A stretch of 64,000 bases of DNA, taken from assembly GCF_037975245.1 (NCBI RefSeq), contig NC_092568.1:30623001-30687000 (forward strand). The letters run 5' to 3'. Numbering within the stretch: the first letter of the stretch is position 1; each line of letters begins with the position of its first letter. This document shows positions 22,095 through 35,572 of the stretch, in pieces. The translations under genes and the position numbers were made by a program. The notes under the pieces are model-generated. The model saw only the letters and a list, made by a program, of their open reading frames with translations. It did no database searches and was not told the DNA's origin. Origin of the DNA: Apostichopus japonicus (Eukaryota; Echinodermata; Holothuroidea; Aspidochirotida; Stichopodidae).

Positions 22095-22144
22095 AACACC
22101 AGGTGCGTATCCAGGGGGGGCGTTGGGGGCGCGCCTCCCCCGGG

Positions 22145-22290
22145 TAAGAAAAAGAGAAGAGAAAAAAAGAGAAGAAAAAAGGAAAAAAGAGGGGAAAAAA
22201 GAGGAGGAGGAGAGGAAGGAAGGGAAAAGAAAAAGAAGAAAGAGAGAATAAGGAGAAAAAGAAGGAGTAAAAGCAAAACGCGAAGACACC
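22145..22290 (+). repeat. Homopurine tract
   Basis: About 145 bases are nearly all A and G, in AAGAGAAGAAAAAA- and GAGGAGGAGAGG-type runs, with only two or three interruptions. It lies near the left end of the element at 22100-24177 and could form triplex DNA. Confidence 0.8.
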
Positions 22291-22559
22291 GGGAAGAGAA
22301 AGAAGAACAGTGACATCATTACAGCGCTGAAGGGTAGCCAGTGACGGATCAATGATTTCGTAAAAGTGTGACTCACCCTACCCCTTACACCGACAACTCC
22401 ATTTTTTTACGTTTCCATTTTCCTCTCTCACTAATGATCTATATATATATATACTGTATATGGTCTATCATAACGCGTGTGTAGAATTGTGCTATGAAAC
22501 CAACTGTGGCTGGTCTCGAACTCGACCGTGTCGTCGGGGAACATGACGCATTTTGGGAT

Positions 22560-22803
22560 GGGGGCGACCGCCCGCCCCCCCCCCCATTCAGCATTTTTTT
22601 AAATGATATCGCAAAGTAATTTCAAAATAGAAAGTGCTTAGAGGCAACTTACAAGGCCTGGGAAGTGTCATTTCCAGCGATCTGGGAGACATTTTCGGCC
22701 AAAATTTGCTTGTAAGCTTCGCGCCAACCTATGGTGGTGCTACGCTTAGATAATTTGCCTACAGGCTTCGCCCCTCCCTTGGCAAATTCCTCGCTACGCG
22801 CCT
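22560..22803. mobile_element. Left-truncated copy of the 272-bp hAT MITE
   Basis: From GGGGCGACCGCC to TCGCTACGCGCCTG it follows the element at 17346-17617, with scattered substitutions. The left terminus and the target duplication are missing. Confidence 0.75.
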
Positions 22804-23120
22804 GTTCGAATTTGTTACGCAAACAGCAGATATCACATCATATCAGTGAGCATGAAAATGGCGTTCCAGGATGAAAAGCCTCAAAACTGTCCGACTTGCC
22901 TGAAAAAATAACCCAAAATTTTCGCGCGCGAAGCGCGTTCAACGTGTACATGTCAATATCATATAAGCAAGCATCGGTTATTACATCGCAGTATACCGCG
23001 GGATGCTAATGTAAACAACGACATGTCTCATGTAGATGTATAAAAAGCATGGAGGTCCAATTATGTCAAAACTCTCTTTTACATTAGTAATGGCGAATTA
23101 GGGCCTGCACCCCCGCCGCG

Positions 23121-23496
23121 CAGTGGCGGAGCGTCCATATGGTCAGGGGGCGGATGCCCCCCCTGACGGACTCAAATGGACTGCTGGCGCCTTTTTCAGC
23201 TCTTTACCACTTTTTACTTATTCTAGATTATTGACTTTTTATTGCGCTCTCATCTACTTATTGACATTTGTCACATTTTGTTCGTGTAATTTGGCGATGA
23301 CACCTTATTCTTCGTTTATCTGCAAATTAGCCAGGCCCGGAAAGGGTCATTTCCGGCGATCTAGGGAGTATCTTTACTCAAAAAATTTCTGTACGCTACG
23401 CGCCAACCAGTGGTGGCGCTCCGCTTAGATAGTGTCGAAAGCGCCCCTTCAGACCATTCTCGCCACTCCTGACCAATACCCCTAGCTCCGCCACTG
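23121..23496. mobile_element. hAT MITE, 376 bp
   Basis: Termini CAGTGGCGGAGC and GCTCCGCCACTG are flanked by a perfect 8-bp duplication, CCGCCGCG (23113-23120 and 23497-23504). It lies inside the 22100-24177 element. Confidence 0.88.
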
Positions 23497-24182
23497 CCGC
23501 CGCGCCTCCTACGCCTATGTGTGTAGTGTTCGGTTTCGGAAATATCTGCTATTTTTTCATTTCCTTCAACCAAGTTTTATAATAGCCGTTAAAACAGGTT
23601 TTAATATTTGTACACCAATGTGTCTGAATTTTCGAAAATTTCTGACCAACATTCTACATCACACTTCCCTCTACTCGTGCAATATTGACCGGTCTGTTAG
23701 GGGTTGAAGGAAGTTTTTTCTATATTGGTTGTCCATAGATGAAATTTTGTACAACATTATGGGTATGTTTTGAAGTGAGTTTATTCACGAGAAATGTGAA
23801 TTTTCAAATTCTGAACAAATATGGGGCTTAAAACCTTGAAAAGTGGGGCTGACGGGTATTGTGGGCCGCGACGTAGAATCACCTACAAAAGCAAAGACCC
23901 ACAGGAGATGCGATCAGGTCGAACATGATGTGTGCCGGGTTGACAATCTTCAAAAAGGTTATGGATGGAAAAAAAAAAACTATTAGGAAATACTTGGTTC
24001 TCAGGCAAAAAGTGTACATCTGGTTGGTCATTTCAAGCCCGAGAAGTGCCGTTTCCGGTGATCTGGGGGGTTTCAAAACAAGAAATTTTCTTGTACGCTG
24101 CGCGCCAACCGATGGTGGCGCTCCGCTTAGATAGTAATTCGCGCCCCCCGGGTTTGAAAATCCTGGATACGCGCCTGAACAC

Positions 24183-26190
24183 GATATTATTTCCATAACG
24201 ATCGCTTCAAAGGTTGCACTTGTAATTCTAAGACTGTCAAACTGAAACTGGCTCTCGAAAGTACGCCTGGTAAAAAGCCTTATTTATTTTCTCTTTCAAT
24301 TCAATAATGAAACACGAGCTTATAATATGTCATTGCCGATGTCATTGTACAAAATCTGTTTTAACCCGGGAAACCATCCAGGCATACGAGATTTATATTG
24401 ATTCTATTATTGCGCCGTTTAAAATCTCACAATTTAGAGTAAACGACAAAAGCTAAGAAAAAAAATTAACAAAAAAAATGTATTTCGTTTTTTTATTAAT
24501 TCCAGTTTTAGAATAGCTATTATTAACAACCAGAAAAGGTTTTGCGTATATATGACGTCATTATGAAAACACTAAGGGATAATTTGGGTGACTCTAATAA
24601 TATGTCAGTCGAAAGAAAAATATACGTCAATCACATTTCTGTTAAAAATATCTTTTAGTGCCCTAATAATTTCGAAAATTAAAAACATTGAATCTCGTTT
24701 TAGATTGCAATATTTGTTTAAACTCGTTTTGTAATCCAGTTTCTGATGTGTAAAGGATATAATGAGAATGCTGTTGACCAGTAAGGTCATAGGAAAATAG
24801 TAAAGAATAGGGGGGGGGGGGGGTTCGAGGGTGGGGAAGGGGGTTTTGGGTCGTTTACCTACATAAAATAACTGTCAAATTGTAATATAACGGCTAAATG
24901 CTATACTGACAACTTCTATAACCACTGGAAGTAAGTTTGTCTAATTTTAGACGAAATAAGACAAAATTTATCTCAACATTTGTTTTTATCATGTTTTAAT
25001 ATTTTTTGTTGATTTTGCTGCGTACCTGTAATTCATGTAAAATGTGTTCAAATTTTGAAGGATAAATGATGGATATTACGGAGATTACTGATAAGAATGC
25101 ATCACTGATAATCCCCACCCCTAAATAAATACATACACCCCCTCCCCCCCCCCCTCCCTACGTTTACCAGAGCACGTATAAATTGCGAATACTTAGCCTA
25201 CTTACAGATGTAACAAGATGGGGCGTGTATATAGTGGTGTAGAAAAACGTAAAAGAAAACGTTGAGTAATGTTCGTCAAAGATGCATGTATTTGAGCAAA
25301 TGTGCCATTATACAATGTCATATATTTCTATGATTCAAAGAGTTCCGTAAGATTTACTTCTGAGATTTCATCCGGATGAAAGCAATAAAGGAACAAAGTA
25401 CTTAAATCAAATACCTTAGTATGCTGACCCCAGTCCCAACGACACCCCCCCCCCATCCAATCCAATCCCATGATCACTCATCCTCACTAACCCCCATTAA
25501 AAACAAATGAATGAATAGTTTATAAATAAGTAGACTTTGGCGACTTGAATGTTTCATAGAATACCTGCATGGCCAGTCGCTGTGCTAAGTTAACCCTTTC
25601 CCTTCGTTATGGCAGCTGCAGCGAAACGTTAGCCTTTTAGTAAGACAGAATTATTGCAGAAAATATACTCCTCAATACATCGCTGTTTGAATTTAATGGT
25701 TATGACATAATTATATAGAGCTATATACTAACTTTACAAACTTTACAACTTTCCGTTTTATTTCGGCAAAACGAGGAATATTACCAGTTCATGACTCTCG
25801 AGAAAATATGTTCACCGATTTACGACTCTTTTTCTTCTTCTACCGAATGCTTAACCTTTTCCTTAATGTAATAGCCTAGTCAGAATATGTGCTTTATCTA
25901 AATGATTACGTCATGCAAGACAGGACGGGGAAATAGTCCCTTCTCAAGTTTGATCATTGATGACGTCAGGGAGTTAGCACGATTGGAGAGTTGCTCACCC
26001 GGGACCGAACTATAAACCAATAACATCATCAATCAATCAATACCCGTAGGAATTTGTAACTATGAAACAGACGGCTCTTTCATGTTGTTTTTTTTCTCTT
26101 TGTTTTCCTCTCCAAAGTGATATCTCTATATTAAGACAAACTTTTGTTGTTGACGGATCCTGTTTTCATCATTTTTGTCGTATTATCATT
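24183..26190. other. Spacer, nothing recognised
   Basis: The stretch is AT-rich with isolated homopolymers: a G run near 24811 and C runs near 25145 and 25445. No exon, RNA gene or bounded element was recognised. Confidence 0.45.
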
Positions 26191-26400
<210 letters not shown>

Positions 26401-26458
26401 TTACGATTTTCATTTATATATATTCATTTGCCTTTGTCGTTTACCTCCATTGCATATG

Positions 26459-26482
26459 TATATATATATATATATATATATA
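26459..26482. repeat. (TA)n microsatellite
   Basis: A short TA run of about 12 units, just after the tRNA-like fragment. Confidence 0.85.
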
Positions 26483-27533
26483 GATATGTGTGTGTATTCT
26501 TATGTCATTACTATGTGTGGACAAATAATTCATAATGCAATCAGATGTACACAGTATAGCCTAAATATTGGCTCTATAGCCGCGTTCATAATTAATTCCT
26601 CCATTAACTTAATGATGTCACCGGGGCATATATGGACATTTTTCAACTGATAAGTGCTAAATTAACCGTCGTGATAACTTACTGTATTTAGTTTGATAAC
26701 AGCAAGTGTCCATTCCACGATCGTTTAGACTTTGAGAAAGAAAAGGAGAAAGTTTAAGCATTATTATTTCACTTCCCGTTATCCTCTCATCGGGTTATCG
26801 CTCTGATTCACCAGGAAATCACCCAAAATGCATTAAATCACCTCCAATCCACCAGAGAATTACACCAGGAATAGTTTAAGTTATATTAATGAATCTAGAG
26901 GCATCCAAACGATAATGATAAGTGCAAACATTCGTGCCATAAATAGGTCCATTCAGGTACATAATCCCGCGTATACCGTTATTGGTGGATGTGCATTAAT
27001 GTTAATTATGGTACAGTACCATTAAATTAACGGCAGCCGATAGCTGATAAATTACTATATAGACTATGGACCGCCTTTTTGTGCCACCTTAATCCGTGTA
27101 AATTCAGTTGAAGTATAATGGGATTTACAAAGACGACAAATAACGAATTTCATCTACACGGAACAAAAAATGTACAACGTCATTTAGAGTTTTCAAGTGT
27201 TTATTATTGGTTGGCAAAAAAAAGCACGTGATAATAGCCCTATTGTTCAACATATGGAAACATCTGCTGGGACAATGCATTGCAGGCGTATATGTTATTG
27301 AGTTGATATTTCAATTGAACAGTAACGAAATTCTCGAGTAATACGTGCTGTGACTCTCACGCTAAAGCAATTCCGTCAGATACAGATACAGGGCAGAGAT
27401 CCCGACACAGGTTTGAGGAGGGGATGGGAATCGTCGTCTAACCAATGTTTAGTGTTGTAATTATCGCCTGTGGTGACACTACGCCTGTTTGAATTACATA
27501 TCTGTGCAGAATATTGGGGGCATGATCCACCAC

Positions 27534-28112
27534 CGCCCCTCACGTTAATCTCCTCGGTGTCGGGGCCCCGAAAAGGTATGATCGGGTATTCAAGCTACTT
27601 ATGTTTGCTTGGCCTTGAACTTTCTTCCCCTTTGAGCGTAAATCTATATAGCTATAGTTTCTGTGACACGTAAACAGACTGAGGTGTTTTGAGCTGTCAG
27701 CTTAATAAATGACCGTAACCATGATCATGTTCTGACAAAATTACACAATTGGTGACAGAGTTGTAAGATCTGATGAGACCACAAACTGGACCATAAAGGT
27801 TCCTGGATCAGGCATCATTGAATATATAATATTTAAGTTCAATCAAAATTGCATCATATACAGGAATGATGCATAAACTTTGTAAACGGAACAAAAAAAT
27901 ACATGAAATAATTTTCGTGGCACACAGTTTGTTTCTTTCATAATGGATTGAACGATTAATAAATCGCTTATTTCGGAAACAAGCAAAATGATTGCAATGT
28001 TTAATGTACGCTCAAAGGGGAAGAAAATTCAAAGCCCATGCAAACATAAGTAGCTTGAATACCCCGATCGTACCTTTTCGGGGCCACGACACCGAGGAAT
28101 TTGATTGTTGAT
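27534..28112. mobile_element. Fold-back element with about 95-bp inverted arms
   Basis: The arm at 27548-27640 (with GGGGCCCCGAAAAGGTA and CAAGCTACTTATGTTTGC) is repeated inverted at 28010-28100 with few mismatches. About 370 bases lie between. No open frame or target duplication is clear. It looks like a non-autonomous inverted-repeat element. Confidence 0.6.
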
Positions 28113-31100
28113 ACAATGAGGGGCATCCACATGCATCCAAACATGTGTTATATATTTGTGTTATAGTTATTTCTAAAATGGTTTGTTCAGAATAACACAA
28201 CTAAATTGAAAAAAAAGCTTTGTAAATGTCGAATAACGATACACTGCATGGGAATACTCTTCTATATAGTTAATGAAAGGAATCCGTTGACATGAATTCA
28301 TACAACGCCTTTGAATCATCTGCTCTAGTTAATTAATGTTATAACCTTACAAAATTGTAACTATTTGAACAATCTTTTATGAAGTAAATATGGAAATAAA
28401 ACACTCAATTACGTTGATGAACTGTTTTGTTATCTTTTAACAAGCGATGTTATTCTTCCTCTTGTTGCCCTTTCTCCAATGTTGTATATAAAATGCATCC
28501 GAAATATCTAAGAATACATATTCAGGCATGGTAATATAATTTTGTAGTTGATTCGATCTAAAGGAGTTAAAATTGCCAACCTATAGTCTGATCTGAGCAA
28601 AACATATTGAAAAGAGTTCAGGTTGTTCATGCAAAAGAAGGGTACATGATATTTGGAAATAAGTGTGTAAGAAGTAACAGAAACGTTGGGTGCGGGTGGG
28701 GGGGGGGGGGGGTGGGGGCGAAGTACATCGTCTGGTTTGACCGATATAGCGTAACTAAAAATACATTCACTTGAGGTATTCATACGCCAAAAATATGTTT
28801 TTTTTAAGTAGAATGAATTTCACCTCGTCAATTTGCCCACCACAGTTTCCGGTTTTCTTAAAAATAAAATCACACAAGATAGAATAACCGTACCCGAAAA
28901 CCCAAAACGATATTTCTAGTTTCCTTCTACTAAAACATTTGCATTCTGGTAATCTTTTCAGTTACGTGTATACAAGTATTGAAACCATCATGATATTTGA
29001 AATAGTGTCATAATCAATTTTCTTTTATATTATATTGGATGCTGTCGGTTAGGACAAACCCCTATATGAAAGCCCACTCGATATGAAACGAGCAAAACCT
29101 TGCCGCGGCTTTAACGTCTGCCTTCTGTAACTCTGATCAAGTCGTACATTGCCGGCTGCCAGTCGGGAAACGCTAAGTTTCTCCGACTGAAGCTGAAATA
29201 ACTCAAACCTATACTAAAACCTTGATCAGTCGTATAATCTTATGCACACGCACCCTCACACTTTCTCCGACTATGGACGATATTCCATGATGTTACAACA
29301 GACGAATATAGGGTCGCCTTCATTCGGAGGGTGTGCGGCCGATGTAACATTTATGCCTGACATTCACGGATACTGTATATTTTATGACGTCACGGATATC
29401 GACATACAATTGATTTTCAATTATATAAAGTCGGTTGGAGGTGTTACAGCCCCAACCCACACTCCGCACACACACACACCTTCCCTTCGCCCCCGTCTGG
29501 ATGAGGTATGTCACATTAGTCTCGGTGACGTTCTTTCGCTGCTTAAACATGCAACTCATTCAAGTTATACATGTTAGATGTATATGTAAACATATCTATG
29601 GCGTGCATCAAAATGTTTTCATTTCCGTCCCACGGATGAAGCAGGAAGCGGTAAATACCTGCATGTAAATGGGCTTACAAATCAGTAACCTTTGAATATG
29701 GATGACTTTTATTGACATACTGTTAACAATTAATACCCTATTTTACTGGTCGTAGCGGTAAATGTATCGAACACCCCATTTAAGGGGAGTCAGTCTGACC
29801 TTTACCGAACCTTAAACATCGAGAAACGATTGCTTCTCCTTGACATTTAAGCAAGGCTTTTGTTGTAAGAAATAAGAAAAACACCTATCACCATAAAAAA
29901 ACGGGTCCATCCAGAGGTATACATCTAGCCATGTTGGTTAGAAGTTCGAGAAATAGGCTATGATGAGGAGGGGGGGGGGGTGGCGGATGGGATCTTCTTC
30001 TTTGGGAACGTACCTAAAATTACCAGAGAAATCAATCAAGGTGCGCCAAAAATAAAAATAGAAACAGCTTAGGAAAGATCAATAATGAATTAAACTTAGA
30101 CGAGTTATTGAAACGGATCAAAGGGACAATGGCGTTTTTTTTTATTGGGGGGGGGGGGTTATTGGGGAGTTGAGGATAATGCTGTTGCTTGCCAATGTAA
30201 AGGGGCGCATTTGTAGTTAAATGTAGAGTTCTAACATTTGGGTTACTTATACTGAAATCGGCTTTTTTCATCTCACCAACAAATTTGGGAGAGTACCGGT
30301 GTACAGGCTATATGAAACCTATAGATTAATAACCAAAACGAAACAGCAATTGAATATAACTAAGACACTTTCATATGTTTTGATATGACCGTTAATTGGC
30401 AAGTAATTATATGACTCGATTCGATTAGGGAAGTCTTATCACCCAGACAATTATCTTCAATTTACTTTCACATTACATAAAGTAAACGTGTTTGTTATCA
30501 AAGCACTCCTCCCCACCCCCCCACCCTCTCTTTTCAGTCCGACCCCTCAACCCGCCCACCTTCCCCCTCTCCCCCTTCCCCTTCACCAAACGCTTTCCCA
30601 TTATGTTTAATTTCACATCAAGAAGCACACCGTAATATATAATGCAAAGCATGTCATGATTGTCATTTCCCGTAGGATTTTTTTTTTTCCAACGTTCATG
30701 GCACTTCTGAAAACACCCAGGAGTGTTGCGTTAAACACATACGGTACGACGAAATAACAAAGTTCAACTTTCGTTCTTGCTTTACACTATAATAATAGTA
30801 ATAGTACATGGATCAAAATGTCGTGAAGACGCAAGTTTACAAATGTTTGACGTCATATCACGAGACACCTGGTATCGTGATAAATTTACTACGAAACAAG
30901 CTTTTTATGATCATTAACAGCGAGTTCAGACGGAAAGAAAGTTCTTAAGAGCGAATACAGCGTTCGACAGAAAATTTCACATCAAAAGTTCAAGTTAATA
31001 ATATATAATATTTAATAAAAGACTTGCCACAAGGTGTGGATCCATGACGTGTTGGGGTGTCCCCTCCCCGCCCACCCCCGCCCCCCCCCCGCCTCCTTCA

Positions 31101-31552
31101 ACCCACACAAATGAAATTGTAAAGGATTAAAACCGTGACGGTGGGCATGAAAAGCCTTATAACGGCTCACAACATTATATACATTAAATTTTTGCATCAC
31201 AATAATAGGCCTATGGAACGCCAACAAAGCCAACCAACTCAATAGTTTTATATATAGTATATAGGCTAAACATATACGACGTTTCATGTATGTTCTCATA
31301 TGTATGTCCATGATATAGTCTCATGTATGTCCATGATGTATATCCATGATTTATGTCCATGATGTAGTCTCATGATATACCGGTATGGCTATAGACATGT
31401 AAACATTGGTCTAAATCATGTTAAGAGTTTCCATTTTATGTCAGTCTTGATTAACTTCAAAGCATTACTTCTAACGATGGTGAGATGTTTGGAAACAAAA
31501 CTCCCAACAAACTTGATAATGTTCTGAACGATATCTTTATGATGCATGTATA
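28113..31552. other. Spacer, nothing recognised
   Basis: No exon with plausible splice sites was seen. It contains G runs near 28700, 29970 and 30150, a pyrimidine-rich stretch at 30505-30590, and a small (TGTCCATGAT)n-like repeat at 31305-31380. Confidence 0.4.
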
Positions 31553-31560
31553 TGCTTACA

Positions 31561-31914
31561 CAAGGGCGTAGGAACCGGGGGGGCTGGGGGGCGCCAGCCC
31601 CCCCAGTGAAAAATGTGGAGGGGCGGAAGTATCATTCCGCCCCCCCACTTCGCAAGTCAAAAAACCCCTTTTTCATTTCCAAATGAGAAAAAAATCTCAT
31701 TTGGAGCACCAAATTGCATCTAAGGCCAGGTGAAAATACAAAATTAAGTTTACAAAATGAAGTGGGTGTTGAAGTGTGCTATATTGCACCAAATTGCATC
31801 TGAGGCCACCTGGAAATGCAAAAAAATCCAAAGGGGAGGGGGACACCCCTCCCCCAGGCCGGCCATCAGTCTTCAGCCCCCCCCCCCACTCAAAAGTAAC
31901 TTCCTACGCCACTG
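31561..31914. mobile_element. hAT MITE, 354 bp
   Basis: Termini CAAGGGCGTAGGAAC and TTCCTACGCCACTG are flanked by a perfect 8-bp duplication, TGCTTACA (31553-31560 and 31915-31922). It contains two copies of CACCAAATTGCATCT, a block also found in the elements at 33575 and 32779, near 34300 and 35810. Confidence 0.9.
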
Positions 31915-31922
31915 TGCTTACA

Positions 31923-32773
31923 GCTGTCATGTGCATATATAGTGCGTATACTGTCGCCGTAAGGGTGTGTATACAGCCGTCTGTATATACATCTACATAT
32001 ATCTTGATATCAATTCATAAGTTAGTGCTATTTAGGCCTTCCATGCAATCATCGTATTCAATACAGTAGTTTCTATTGACTATGAATAACTTAGTACGCC
32101 GCAGAAGCAGAAGTTTCTTTACAAATAACGAGTTTATTATTTATATATTTACTTGTATTATTATGGAATAATACTTCTAACGTTACAGTAAAAAGTAGCC
32201 GATTTGGGTTACAATCTTTGGCCAGAGAAGAGTGGAATCATTGTATCGCATTCATGAAGTCGCAAATTATATATGCAATTTTTCAGTGACGTGTTGTGCG
32301 GTGCGCATGTCTAAGTTTGCTTAATTACTTTGATACTCTGAACAATACCTGGAGGCTAGTTTGGTAAAGAGACAAAGTAAGATCCACAACGCGAAATGCT
32401 AAGGTTTAGGTTAAGCAAAATACTTCAACCTTTTACTGACATAGTCCAACCTGGGAAATGGCAGCACCTTCCTGCTCTGACTCAAGGCACTTCAGTGCAT
32501 AAAGCGTTGGATCATAATAATGACTTATACCGATTGGAATTAATGTGACATATATAGCGGCTTTCATTCCGTGTTTCGTGCGAAGACTCTGTCCCGAGTG
32601 AATTTTAAACAACAAAAACTGTGAAAATTATCAATATATTGCATCTATATTGCATGCACTTTTTCTTGCGAGCTACAATTGACCAGAATTGTGTGTATGT
32701 GTCTGTCTGTTTTGTTTTGTATTTTCTTAATGTTTATCTCACTTGGTAGAAAATTAACTCACTGTAAAAACCT
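31923..32773. other. Spacer, nothing recognised
   Basis: No gene or bounded repeat recognised. Confidence 0.4.
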
Positions 32774-33081
32774 ATAATCAGGGGCGGATCCAGGGGGGGG
32801 GCCGACCCGGCCCCGGCCCCCCCTTTTTGGAAATCAGTTGCGTTTTTTTGTGTGGGAGTACTTCAAATTCCTAATAGGCATAACTTGGTGAAAGAAAAGC
32901 CTAATATATATCCAGCTGCTCTTCCCTGAAACGCGATCGTTTTTATTCCAAATTTGAAACTAAGGCAATTATCAGGCCTACGCGACATCACGTATTAATT
33001 AGATACGGCTCAGTACTATAGTGCTGACTATTACTGTCAGGGAAAATCAATGCACAGTTAGCAAGTATATCATAATTATCT

Positions 33082-35572
33082 GAATGAAAGGGGGTGTAGG
33101 CGGTTTTACACTATCTAACGCAACGTAGTCGCCAAGAACCTGAAGTATTTTTAAGGGAGGGCCCGAGGAACATGAACTTATAGCATGCTCCTCGTGGTGA
33201 AACGTAATTGCACCTATTAGGTGAATTGAGTGTACTGTTAATAGTAGGAGAGACTAGTGTAGGTTCTTATGACCAACTAGACCGGTTTCTGCTCTCAAAC
33301 TTTATAGGAGGAGCTTCATCAGTAGTAGCCTTTGAATATTTTATATTCGGCCTGGGCGTCTCGTTCTCAAAATGCATCTATTTTCTGTGCACGAGTTTTT
33401 ATGGACTCATAGTGCAGCTATAAGAGCATCTAAAAGAGCTTCGTGTGAACCTTGAGAGTCAGCTGATTCTTCGTTAGTATGAAACCTTGAGTTAACAAGT
33501 AAATCTTTGAGATTTTGGGCCCTTTTGTAGGCTAGAATCGGTTCTTTTAGAAACGGTTTGGATAATTCCGCGTGCAGGGGCGTAGCGAGCGGGGGGGGGT
33601 GTGGGGTTTCACACCCCCCCAATAATTTGGTCGCTGTCGGCAAATTTTGGGTCTGTCGGCAAAAGGAGAAAAGGTGAAGAGAGCGGAAGGGGAAGAAAGA
33701 AGGAAAGCTGAATAGAGAAAAGGAGAACGGGAGCTTCTTTATCAGTTATTTCGATTTTCCAGTTCTTCATCTGATAAACTTATTCACCAATCCAATCACC
33801 CGACGCCTGCAAGTTAAAAACCTCTCGTCAAATAACTGATAATGTCACGGCCGTCAGTATAGCTACTGTAGCCAGGCTCAGCTAGACGAGTGCCAGAATC
33901 GCCAGCAACACAGTGAAAGAAATGGAATTAAAGGCTTCCGTATAGGCCGCAGCCCATGAGTCGTGCTATCGTGTGACAACGTGTTGTTATTATCTTCTGT
34001 TCAGAATGACGTCATCGCAGATGTCATTCGTTCTCCGTGGAAAATTTAAGGACACGGCTCACGAATTGTACACAATATTTAACGTTTCTCGCTTGTATAT
34101 CAATGAAAGTTGTTATTTCTCATTACCGGGAAGTTTTCTGAACATTTTCATCACGAAGTTTCACTATTTCAGCGATCGGCAAAAGAGAAAACACAGTTCG
34201 ATAATTGGTCCCAATTAATTCTTCTTCTGCCGACTGCCATAAAAATAATATCGAAATGGAAATTCTACGGTGCCAAATTTGACTTAAAATATGCACCAGA
34301 TTGCATCTAAGGACGTTTCAAAACTAAAAATTTTCCAAAGGGGAGGGGGACACCCCCTCCCCTTAGACCCCTCCCCCATTTCAGTCACCACTTCCAGATC
34401 CGTCGGCAAATCAAATCCTCCACCCCCCCCCCCCCCAACAAAAAAAAATTCGCTACGCCCCTGTCCGCGTGTTGCGAGATTAAGTGCCAATGTTTCAAAA
34501 GTACATTTTTCAAATGCGTGGTTTTGATGTGGGGTGTATAGGTAAGCTTGCAACCATTGGTGATTCCTTTTGTTTAGGTTTGGTAGTGAGGTATTGCCCA
34601 CGGTTTTCAAATTTTATGCCTTTCGTGGTTGAGGCAATTTCCTCTTTCTTATAGTTACGGAGTAACAGTTTCTCTGTGAACGCATTCTATTTCTGTAAGA
34701 AATCTGTCTCATTGTTACATAGACGTGCGTATCGTAAGACTTCCCCTTTCATGAAGCCTTTAAAAGTGGCAAGTGGGTGTGCAGAGTTTCTGTCTAGGTA
34801 TTGGAAGGTTTCCGTGGGTTTGGTGTAGACTTTGGTGTCTAATAACCCATTGGTTTCAAACCTTGGACCTTTGAAGATTTTCAAATCTAGGTATGTTACC
34901 TCGGTGTGTAATATTTCTACCGTAAACTTTAAGAAGCGGTGAATTTCATTCAACCTGTTTACTAGTTGTTCAAGTTCCTGAGGTGAACCGTCGTAAAGCA
35001 ATAGAATTTCATCTCTATAGCGGAGCCATTTTAAGATTTCATTATCTGTCGGTAAAATCTGGTTTCCAGTTTATGCATGACGATATCACAGATTTCCGGA
35101 GAGACTTGGCTACCCATGGCGCAACCGATCTTTTGTAGATAGAATTGGTTATTGAACTCGAAACAGTTTCTTGTTAAAAGTAAGTTCAATTAGTTTGCGC
35201 ATGGATATGGAAGATATTTTATTTATTCCATATTCGCTTTTTTCCGCCTTTTCATTAGACTTCTTGACATATATCTAATGCCTCCTCTTGGGGAGTATTG
35301 GTATACATGGCGACGACATCGAGTGTAGCAAGTACTACTGCTCTTGGTAACGGGGTGGCTTCCACAATTTTCAGAATGTGATTTGTGTCTTTCACATAGG
35401 TGCTTTGTTTTAATACAATAGGAAGCAAGAAATAGTCCACAAATTCCGATATTTTTTCGGTCGGTGATCCGTTTCCGCTTATTATCGGGCCCTCCCTTAA
35501 AAATACTTCAGGTTCTTGGCGACAACGTTGCGTTAGATAGTGTAAAACCGCCTACACGCCCCTTTCATTAAT
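33082..35572 (-). mobile_element. Penelope-like retroelement remnant
   Basis: It is flanked by the direct repeat AAGTATATCATAATTATCT (33063-33081 and 35573-35591) and has about 90-bp inverted ends (GTGTAGGCGGTTTTACAC and onward), as some Penelope-like elements do. On the minus strand RT pieces are readable in order: LATLDVVAMYTNTPQEEALD (35255-35440), GCAMGSQVSPEICDIVMHKL (about 35080-35140), LRYRDEILLLYDGSPQELEQ (about 34960-35020), EVTYLDLKIFKG (about 34880), and PILAYKRAQNLKDLLV (about 33480-33540). The catalytic box reads YRDE. The frame is shifted between pieces, a MITE (33575-34463) interrupts it, and the N-terminus and a GIY-YIG nuclease were not seen. This copy is dead. Confidence 0.78.
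33575..34463. mobile_element. hAT MITE, 889 bp, inside the Penelope-like element
   Basis: Termini CAGGGGCGTAGCGA and TCGCTACGCCCCTG are perfect inverted repeats, flanked by a perfect 8-bp duplication, TCCGCGTG (33567-33574 and 34464-34471). It is the innermost and youngest layer of the nest at 32779-35996. Confidence 0.93.

Larger units (their letters stand above)
22100..24177. mobile_element. hAT5-like element, 2.1 kb, hosting two nested MITEs
   Basis: Ends CAGGTGCGTATCCAGG and AATCCTGGATACGCGCCTG are inverted repeats, flanked by AACAC on both sides (22095-22099 and 24178-24182). The 5-bp duplication with hAT-like ends fits the hAT5 group. It contains a purine-rich tract (22145-22290) and two further elements (22560-22803 and 23121-23496). 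No transposase is recognised. Confidence 0.65.
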
